In this document: positions 56,241 through 64,000 of the stretch, piece after piece
Layout of the letters: each line of letters begins with the position of its first letter
How positions within the stretch are numbered: the first letter of the stretch is position 1
NCBI GenBank assembly: GCA_030762175.1
Contig: CM060833.1
Location: 1,056,501 to 1,120,500, forward strand
Direction: 5' to 3'
Length of the DNA: 64,000 nucleotides
Source: Metallyticus violacea
Taxonomy: Eukaryota; Arthropoda; Insecta; Mantodea; Metallyticidae
Made by a program: the position numbers and the translations under genes
The notes under the pieces: generated by a model
Told to the model about the DNA's origin: nothing
Seen by the model: only the letters and a program-made list of their open reading frames with translations
Databases searched by the model: none

Positions 56241-56526
56241 TTTTTTTTTTGGATGCTCTTTAACATCTCAGGTCATCAGCGCCCTATTCTATTCAGGGCA
56301 TGAAACGGCCGACAAATTTTGCTCAGAGGCCTCTTCTTTCCGGCTTGAGGTTCATTTTTATGCTGTAAATGTACGACAAGGGACCCACGGCTTTACTTCC
56401 CTTCCAAAGGAAGTCATGCTCAGGATTTTTATGCCCAAAAAAACACATTGATCCTGGCTAGGTTTGAACCCACAATCTTGTGTTTAGAAGGCAAGTATGG
56501 TTACCACTACACCACCAGGCCGACTG
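56241..56526 (-). mobile_element. SINE family A, full length with TSD
   Basis: TSD CTGCTAATGTGA at 56229-56240 and 56527-56538. Minus-strand head GTGTAGTGGTAACCATACTT with box B relic GGTTTGAACCT, body as at 38.4 kb, and a T-run at the 3' side of the minus-strand copy. Confidence 0.92.
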
Positions 56527-56589
56527 CTGCTAATGTGAGACACAATAGAAACACTGTAGATACAGATATTCCAGATTAGGCTAATGAGT

Positions 56590-57480
56590 CAATTTTGTAC
56601 TCTTATGCTTTACTAACCATTAACTCCTCCAAGCATGTTTCCAGGCCTTTGCTAACACCATCAGTTGTGTGTCAACTGCTGGATTTCTTGATGATTGAAT
56701 GCTTTTGGTGTATCTCTGGTGGACACTTAATTAACTTTTGATCTTTTGATTCGATGTGTTGGCATCTTGAAGTTATTAACTTTATACTCATATTTCTTTA
56801 TATAAATTCTTTCCTTGTTCTATCCACGAATTTCAGAAACATGCTTTCCATTTCTATGTCATGTTTGTTCTCCCAAAAATGATACAATATTCTTGATTTT
56901 TCTGCCTGTTTGTATTTGATGTTTCTTCTGTGTTTTATGAGTTTGATCCCTATACTTTTTATTGTTTTCCCAGTGTTTACTATGTTGCAATTGAGCAATT
57001 AATTTTATATATTCCTGGTTTCTTCTTGTTTGGTATTTTACCATTAACTCTGGAACTGAGCAGATTATTTACAGTGAATTTATATACTGGAGACAAAATT
57101 ATACTATATTTCACTGTGAAAATTCTCAATATTTAAAACTACATAATATGCTAATATCTGAGAATTTCCTGATATTTTTTGTGGTCCAAGTAAGATAGAT
57201 GAATTTCTTGTGAATGGTTCTTTCTTTTCAAAGTTTCTGCCATAGTTGTAATGTGTTTAAAATTCCTTCTCTGATTAAATTTCTTGATTTTCTTGACCAT
57301 AATAATTTGCTATATCCTTTGGTAACTGCTATTTGTATGGTAAGTAACTATATTTGGTTGTATTAAAACTCAATCATGGTTATGTTAACCAATCTATGTG
57401 CTAGGCTATTTTGAACTGTATGTTTGTGTGTTTTGGGATTGAAACCTTAAAATAATTGTCAGAATGCGTGTTCTTTCTAA
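56590..57480 (-). mobile_element. PLE copy: RT C-terminus and GIY-YIG
   Basis: Minus-strand NPKTHKHTVQNSLAHRLVNI (about 57390-57440, RT C-terminus). GIY-YIG tail LNCNIVNTGKTIKSIGIKL and KHRRNIKYKQAEKSRILYHF follow (56998-56800). Hammerhead-like motif at about 56636-56680, damaged. Confidence 0.78.
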
Positions 57481-57664
57481 ATATTCCATATTGGCTGTTT
57501 TAATGAGGAAAAGAATCCTGTTATCTTTATCTATTTCAAGATTTGGTGAGGCAAGATGTAAACTTTTAGGATGCTTTTGACTTCTGTTCAGAAGTCCTGT
57601 AGATCTCAAAATATGTCTACATATATATATATATACTACATATCTTATCTTAAAACACATTTTT

Positions 57665-57722
57665 AGTTGGTCCTGGTGGTGTAGTGGTAGCCATACTTGC
57701 CTTCTAAATCCAAGATTGCAGT
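57665..57722 (+). mobile_element. SINE family A head fragment
   Basis: GGTCCTGGTGGTGTAGTGGT, then CCATACTTGCCTTCTAAATC; stops after the degenerate box B. Confidence 0.75.
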
Positions 57723-57764
57723 TTAAAATTTTAAGAACTATCAAAATTACACAAATTCGATAAT

Positions 57765-57965
57765 TCTAATTGGAACTAAACACAGTGAAGCTTTTGAAAT
57801 GTATATAATCAACTACTTGTCGTCTAAACACTCTTATGCTTCACACTATTTTTGAAAACGACAGGACCGGTTTCGGAGCGACATCCACTCCATTCTCGAC
57901 TAACTCGACTAACTTTGAGAAGTGTATGGTGGTGGCCAAGACAATGAGTAATTAAGACAGCCTCA
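57765..57965. mobile_element. PLE terminal repeat fragment
   Basis: Tail motif ATTGGAACTAAACACAGTGA at 57768, then a minus-strand hammerhead-like region with GCUCCGAAACCGGUCCUG near 57860-57895. The GAAACCGGU variant is also at 11198. Confidence 0.6.
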
Positions 57966-58339
57966 ATCACACCAGGAAACATTGCCCACATGGATGCAAT
58001 GGAGAAAGCAGATCATCATGTGCACCTTAAGGTAATTTCCATGAAGCCTGGCAATTCTTAGATATTTTTTTATATAAAACCTATTTTAAAAAAATTAAAA
58101 CCGCTTTCCCATGGGAAAGTTTAAAATGCTAAAATGGTTAAAATATTCAACACTCTTAGGCATTTCACTCTTTAAACTATTGTAATTCAGGACATTTTTC
58201 ATGACATGTCGATCACATTGTCAACTGATATGACTAACACGTCATGCTAGAGTTGGAGAGGCAGGCAACTATAAGGGTCTCTGGTGGTCTATGAAAAAAC
58301 TTATACAAAATGTTATCTGCTTCCAGAATTTCGAAGTTT

Positions 58340-59775
58340 GTAAGTCTATATCCTAAACTTAGGTATTCATGTTTTACACTAAACTCCACTTACATAGAAA
58401 AAGATGCATTTTTGAGAGAATTTCTCCCATCTTCAGTTGCTCACTGAACCGCCATTACTCGAAATGATGACTAGACACCCAGATGTTCCTGTGGTGGCCT
58501 CTGTTGGTTGAAGTAGGAAACTGAGTTCATCCATAGGAGGAAATTCGAAGTTCATTAGGTTTTCTCTATTTTTTAATATGATTTTTTTTTTCCCTAAGTG
58601 GATAACTACAATGGGTTGTGAAGATGTTTCAGTAGTTTAATTTCCAGTTTTATTTCATGGTTTTGGTCCAAAAGTGAGCTGCTACAGCTGATTTATCCTC
58701 CTGCTGAAACTGAATATTCCTAAAATGTTCTTTCCTCCGAATTTCCAAACTTCTCTTTGTTTTGCCTATGTAGCTCTGCTCACAATCTGCACATTTTATT
58801 TTGTAAATTCCTGATTTCTGTTCTGCTGATATGGAGTCTTTTACAGTGCAATCTAATAAATTCTTGGTGTCGTCTGTACTTTGGGGCTAACTTTATCCCA
58901 AGTTCTTTGAAAATTTTCTTGAACTTGTGGCAAATTGAATAGTAGGTGAAACTTTAGAACTTGTATTCTTCTTTTGTGTTTTTCAGTGTGGAAACTTCCC
59001 TTATCCCTTTTTGTCTTTTAGATTTATTGATAATTTTTATCACCGTGTCTTTGTTGAAACCATTGATTATAGCTGTCTTTATTATCGTTGGTATTCTATT
59101 CTGTATTCTGCTTCTGTGAGTGGAACATTATCAATCTGTATGCCAAACTATGAAACACTGCATATTTATGTAGAAAATTTTCAAAGAACATGGGATAATG
59201 TTAGCCCCAAAGAACAAATACAACATCAAGAATTTATTCGGTTGCACAATAAAAGACTCCATAGCAATAGAACATAAATCAGGAATTTACGAAATAAAAT
59301 GCACAGCTATGAGCACAGCTACATAGACAAAACAAAGAGAAATTTGGAAATTCAGAGGAAAGAACATTTTAGGAAAATTCAGTTTAAACAGATGGATAAA
59401 TCAGCAGTAGCAGCTTTACTTTTGGACCAAAAATCATGAAATAAAACTGGAAATTAAACTGCTGAAGCATCTTCACAACCCATTGGAGTTAACCACTAGG
59501 GAAAAATTTTTCATATTAAAAAATAGAGAAAACCTAATGAACTTTTGAGTTTCTTCCTATGGATGAACTCAGAAACTTCTTCCTACTTCAACCAACAGAG
59601 GCCACCGCAGAAACATCTAGTTGTCTAGCCATCGTTTCAAGTAACGGCCGCTCAGTATGCAACTGAAGATGGGAGAGATTCTCCAGAAATGCGTCTTATT
59701 TTTATGTAAGTGAAGTTTAGTGTAAAAAATGAATACTTAAGTTTAGGATATATTACCACACCATTGTCAACAGCT
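58340..59775. mobile_element. Foldback PLE with GIY-YIG in both arms
   Basis: Left arm 58340-59160 is minus-strand 3' end; right arm 59165-59775 is plus-strand. The inverted ends are TTTTACACTAAACTCCACTT and its complement. The plus arm encodes KDSIAIEHKSGIYEIKCTAM-type GIY-YIG and KEHFRKIQFKQMDKSAVAAL. Hammerhead motifs lie at about 58410-58455 (minus, damaged) and 59659-59699 (plus). Confidence 0.82.
59659..59699 (+). ncRNA. Hammerhead ribozyme-like motif
   Basis: Core CUGAAGA, unpaired U, helix II GGGAG/CUCCA with loop AGAUU, then GAAAU GC GUC. Helix I GCAA/UUAU is weak. Same family as 1804-1848. Confidence 0.58.
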
Positions 59776-59989
59776 TCGTAAGTACAATATTCATAAGTCT
59801 ATGTTCATTTTACTTAATAAAAATGTTCTCCTATATGCTTAGTTCTTTAGGAAATTGGACAGCTATCAGTAAATTCATATCTACATAAAAATTGTAAGAT
59901 TTCAGAAACTAAAGAAAACTTTTTATATAAAGAAATTGTTGATTCCGATCAAGTTTTATATTCTTACAATATTGTTCATGATTCCTTGG

Positions 59990-60420
59990 CATATTGCAGC
60001 ATTTCATGTCGATGGTGCCTAAACTTTTGCATGACCTGAACAAGGGAGAGAGAATGCTGGAATCATCGACATACATGAAGCGTTACTCTGCAGTGTTGTG
60101 AAAGGCTCCTGGATCCCAATAACACTGAAGATGAATCAAAGGTATTGCATTTCATTCCAGAATTACAGCAGCAGAGCATGGGCGGAAACATCTAAGTTTG
60201 CCTGTCAGGAAGAAATTCTGTCAAATGCCATCAGTTGGGAAGCTGGTAATCACAGTTTTCTGGGATTGCCAAGGACCTCTCCTGATGAATTTCATTTTAA
60301 CATTGATTTTTATAATATATTTGCCATCATATCAATGCCAATGTAACTCAATAATAGCTGTAAAGGGTAAAGTGGCACAGTTAAATAGCACATTTCAATT
60401 TAAGTGTTAAATGCTTGATA
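59990..60420 (+). mobile_element. Decayed mariner-family fragment
   Basis: The plus strand reads PSVGKLVITVFWDCQGPLLM, the mariner SAGKVM.TVFWD.G block. Upstream pieces are weak; the ends are not defined. Confidence 0.75.
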
Positions 60421-62280
60421 AGAGTTAAGAGAGAAAGGAGTGAGCATCCCATGTTGCACATGTCAAAAAGTGCAAGAGGATTTTCACAACTACTTGCAAG
60501 GAATGAAATTTTCCAGAATTTCATCACTGACCCCAGTGACAGTAAATCTTATATATACACAAGTGAATATAAAGAGGATGAAGATAATGTCCTTATACAG
60601 TCAATTTTTTAATTCCACAATTAAGGTAATATTACTTATTCATTTAAACAACATTTCTATGTTCTTTATTGGCCTGTTAAACACAGGCATACCTTACAGG
60701 CTTCTGTACATGCAACATTATGCTTGTCATTGCAAAAAAAGATGTAGTGTAACACAGAGGGAGGGAGAGCCAGCAATAGTACACCTATTGTATAATTTCA
60801 TGTTAACAAGTGTAATATGCTCATTGTAACAAATGTCTATTCTATCACAGGACCACATTCACTTCACCTTGCTGCAATATACTTTTATTTTTTATATTCT
60901 TATAATTTTTATTCACTTATTTCCAATATATGGAGAGTAGAAAGATATGTACATATTCTGTGAAATGTATGGGTATTGAGGAATGGAGGAAGGTTTTAAT
61001 TAGAGAGAAATGTTTGATGATTATTGAGGTGACAATCAAGAAAATGTTTGATGATAAAATTCAATTAAGTTTGGATGGAATTTTATGGAATTAAGGTTAA
61101 TTGTTGGAGAAGATGAAATAAATTAAGTTTAGCTAGAAAACTTGTTATCAATAGACAGTTTGACAATTAAAAATTTGTTAAGTTTGGTCTTTATATGTGT
61201 CACATACAGGTTATGTAAGTAGATTTATTTGTTGAAAGGGAGCTAACTATAGTTAAGGCTATTATTAGTTATAATTTTTTCCTTGATAATAAGAAATACA
61301 TGTCTCCAGGGCCCTATTTCACCAAATAACTAATCTACTAGTAACTAGTCTTAATTCCACCGGTTGAATAAAACCTGTTTCACAAACAGTTATTACCCAG
61401 TGAGAGAATTATAGAAATTTGTCATTAGTTACTTGTCAAAATTAGTGGTGTAACAATTGTATCCAAGAGTTGAGAAGGTTGTTTCAGGGATATTTATTAC
61501 TCCATGGATTGTTTGTTGATATGATTTTGTTTAAACGGCATGTATTTTAAATCATATATTCAAGCCAAAAAATAGAATTACATCTACCATATTCAAAAGA
61601 ATCTCTACAATTCAAAACAAAGTTACAGTGCTGCATTTAATTAATGTGCATAAGAAGTACTACATGGGCAATTCTTTGGCAAAATTACAAATAAGGACAA
61701 AACCGAAATGTGGAAAATAATTATGCAAACTGTGAAAGTGTTGGGGCTAATTACACTAGAAAAAGAAGTGCTTTTATTTTACATTCATATTATTATCTAC
61801 AAATAATGGTGAGTAGCTCAGTTTCTATGGTATTTTTTCAAGTGAAAAAAATAATGGAAGATATCATAGGAAGAAAATCCCCCAGAACGGTAGGGCTTGG
61901 AGTGAAAAAAATGTAGCAGATATTGAACAATGTACAGCTATCGTCTCGGAAAAATGTAATGGAAAGAGAATATTTTCATGCATAAGAGATTGTTATTATT
62001 ATTAAGTAATAAATACATGTCTTTCACATTTATTTATTAATAGGACTATTCTAAGCAGTACAATAAAATAAAGCTAATGTAATATAAAATATTATTAATA
62101 TGATTAGTTTTGTAGGTCTTCAACAACCACCAACTAGTAAATATCCTGAGTAAATTTACTCTAAATAATACAAGTAATTTGCTTACAGAAAAAAGATGCA
62201 TTACACAAGATACTGCTGTTTTTTTATGGGTTATTAGAAAATGAGAAAATGAAAACAAGAAAATTGAAGCTGCAGTTTGA
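60421..62280. other. No recognisable gene
   Basis: Nearly 1.9 kb with only short frames. GGCCCTATTTCACCAAATAA at about 61309 resembles the end of a DNA transposon, but no inverted partner was found. Confidence 0.4.
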
Positions 62281-62364
62281 ATATGATTGGTTGGTTGCTA
62301 GTGGCCATTGGGGATGCTGATATTTATAATTTTTCCCAATAAAGAGAAATGATTTTTTATTTGT

Positions 62365-62440
62365 TTTTAATTATCTAGTGAGTCGATTTGATAATCTTAT
62401 GCTCCATTTATTGTTGAATTATGCGAAACTAGTTTTCTAT
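62365..62440 (+). mobile_element. PLE terminal repeat fragment
   Basis: TTATCTAGTGAGTCGATTTG and GCGAAACTAGTTTTC; same family as 43426-43607 and 63547-63718, truncated before the second arm. Confidence 0.7.
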
Positions 62441-62531
62441 AGCCATAGAAGAACTCTAGTAGTTCGAAATATAGCGATTACAAGTGTGACTTTCTCTTAG
62501 TGTTTCATTCTTTACTACTTTTATTTCTTTG

Positions 62532-62650
62532 GTCCTGGTGGTGTACTGGTAACCATACTTGCCTTCTACACCCAAGAACAGGGGTTAGAACCCTGCCAGG
62601 ATCAATGGATTTTTTGGGGGCGTAAAAATTTTAAGTATGGCTTCCTGAGT
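62532..62650 (+). mobile_element. SINE family A, 3'-truncated copy
   Basis: Head GGTCCTGGTGGTGTACTGGT, box B relic GGGTTAGAACCC, body start GGGGGCGTAAAAATTTTAAG; body lost after the CTTCCT block. Confidence 0.82.
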
Positions 62651-62980
62651 TTCAATTTAGAGGGAAGTTCCAATTCAAAAGATGATTTTAATTTTATGAT
62701 GGCTCCTTTTTTTGCTAAAGTATCAGCAATCTCATTCCCCTTCAATATCACATGGTTTGGGATCCATTGTAAAACTATTTCTGTATTTTTGATCTAGTTT
62801 TCTTAATTCATTTATAGTGTTATGTCAATGGGTAACTATATTTCATTATACTTTGTAATGCTGCTTTAGAGTCACCTAAGATAACTCTTTTATTTATTTT
62901 TTTAGGCCTTTGTAAAGCTGTCCTAATGGTCATTTTTTCAACATCAAAATTGATAGCATATTGTCTCAAAGGTCTATTTT

Positions 62981-63258
62981 TTTTATTAGTGTTTAACATT
63001 CGTTTTAACTATTGAGGCACCACAGACGGCGACATTGATGATACATGAAATGAAATGACATATTGGGAAAGGATTTTTTTAAGGAAGGAAACGTTCCAGG
63101 CCTAAGTTTAGGGTACCTCCCTGGCATTTGCCATTTATGAGGGCTGAGGAAAACCTGAAAATAACCTCAGTCAGGGAGGACAGTCCTGACGGGATTCGAA
63201 CCCTAGACCTCCCTCTCACGAATCTGCACCTTAACGACCTCGGCCAGCCATGGCGGTA
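62981..63258 (-). mobile_element. tRNA-derived SINE family B
   Basis: Minus-strand head CATGGCTGGCCGAGGTCGTT with box B GGTTCGAATCCC; body as at 7823-8108. Inserted into the RNase H LINE. Confidence 0.88.
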
Positions 63259-63546
63259 TATTGAGAGAATTCTTCACAGTATATTCTTGTCTAAATCTAT
63301 TTTTCTGTAAGTAGTTTTTGAAAGTCTGTTGTGTTTTTAATCTTGTGTGCTGTCAGGAATATGAAACCATTTATTGGTTACTTTTCAATTTTTATCCCAG
63401 TATAGCCATTACAATATCTAACTCTATTTTAATTCACAGGTTGTTTGTTATGCTCTCCATTGTAGAATTTGGTGTTGTTTTAATGGCTCTGTTATTATTC
63501 TTAAGGACCTAGATTGTATTGTATCCAATTTAGTTTTAAGTTGGTT

Positions 63547-63718
63547 AAATATAATATTTAATTTCATTTCAGAACCAATACAGTGAAGCGCTATTATGTT
63601 CTTAATTATCTGGTGAGTCGATTGGATAATCTTATCTTATAACTTAACTAGTTTTGCATAATTCAACAGTAAGTGGAGCATAAGATTATCCAATCGACTC
63701 ACTAGATAATTAAGAACA
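63547..63718 (+). mobile_element. 172-bp foldback PLE mini-element with 12-bp TSD
   Basis: TSD TTTAAGTTGGTT at 63535-63546 and 63719-63730. Tail with ACCAATACAGTGAAGCG; arms GTTCTTAATTATCTGGTGAG and CTCACTAGATAATTAAGAAC. The hammerhead core has been lost from the loop, leaving only ACTAGTTTTGCATAATTCA. Confidence 0.87.
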
Positions 63719-64000
63719 TTTAAGTTGGTTGTCCATTGTGGACATTGTCTCACTTCCATAGAGTTTTATGCATCTTTTGTACACATTATTGAGGAGACCT
63801 ATAGATCCTCCCCATTTGACTCCTGCTAGTCTTCTTAATATGTTGATCTCCTTATTCACTTTCTTAGTTATACTGGGTTATTCTAAATGATTGTCGGGGG
63901 TTCGTGAATTTTTTTTTGAAAACGTGGAAACAATACCATTTTTATTGTTGCAGTAACAGTTAGACATACTGTCAAAGTTTTGTTTTGGATCAACTGTAGT

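Larger units (their letters stand above)
62690..63890 (-). mobile_element. LINE with RNase H domain, split by a SINE and a PLE mini-element
   Basis: Minus-strand frames: KKVNKEINILRRLAGVKWGG (about 63790-63870), LDTIQSRSLRIIT (63480-63530), RVILGDSKAALQSIMKYSYP and HNTINELRKLDQKYRNS (about 62790-62900, RNase H). A GNEIADTLAKKG-type end lies near 62720. Confidence 0.78.

Noticed and set aside
1..64000. CRISPR arrays, bacterial operons, rRNA genes
   Set aside because: No regularly spaced repeats of CRISPR type, no Shine-Dalgarno-led gene strings and no rRNA sequence were seen; repeats present are tandem satellites and transposons.

Overview
The window looks like nuclear DNA of an arthropod, most likely an insect with a large, AT-rich, repeat-laden genome. 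The evidence is spliced genes with introns of 6 to 16 kb, arthropod-type promoter signals, and dense mariner, LINE, tRNA-SINE and Penelope-like element (PLE) relics. No bacterial, organellar, viral or CRISPR features were seen. The species cannot be named from the sequence alone.

Host genes. Three conserved genes form one cluster. BUD23 (18S rRNA m7G methyltransferase) is on the minus strand; four coding exons lie between 41398 and 15134 and its 3' exons are off the left edge or unrecognised. DNAJC30 (mitochondrial J-domain protein) is a single-exon gene on the plus strand at about 41986-42669. VPS37 (ESCRT-I subunit) is on the minus strand; its last exon is 43212-42934, the previous one is 55696-55614, and its 5' exons are not seen. 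BUD23 and DNAJC30 are divergent, and DNAJC30 and VPS37 are convergent. Order and relative orientation match the human 7q11.23 block VPS37D-DNAJC30-BUD23.

Mobile DNA. Almost everything else is transposon relic, sitting in the BUD23 introns (15.3-41.4 kb), the VPS37 intron (43.2-55.6 kb) and the flanks. It includes decayed mariner elements (0-0.7, 3.15-4.56, 11.4-12.2, 12.25-13.5, 15.5-16.5, 23.3-24.8 and 60.0-60.4 kb). There are several LINE families (5.2-9.2 kb minus; an R1/LOA-like copy at 25.4-30.2 kb with an RNase H domain; pieces at 32.4-33.7, 35.1-35.3, 36.3-38.8, 39.0-40.6, 48.0-48.3, 52.0-52.5 and 62.7-63.9 kb). Two well-defined tRNA-headed SINE families and two possible further ones are present, several copies with target-site duplications (TSDs).

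The dominant component is a swarm of PLEs (RT plus GIY-YIG endonuclease). Many copies are foldbacks: a roughly 40-50 nt tail carrying an ACAGTGAAG-type motif, then two inverted arms. Six insertions can be delimited by 8-13 bp TSDs, from a 2.2 kb element (45445-47660) down to mini-elements of 87-182 bp. The arms carry repeated copies of a sequence that folds as a hammerhead-ribozyme core (CUGANGA ... GAAAC ... GUH). The core position that varies most freely between copies is N7, the one hammerheads tolerate. This is the most interesting signal in the window.
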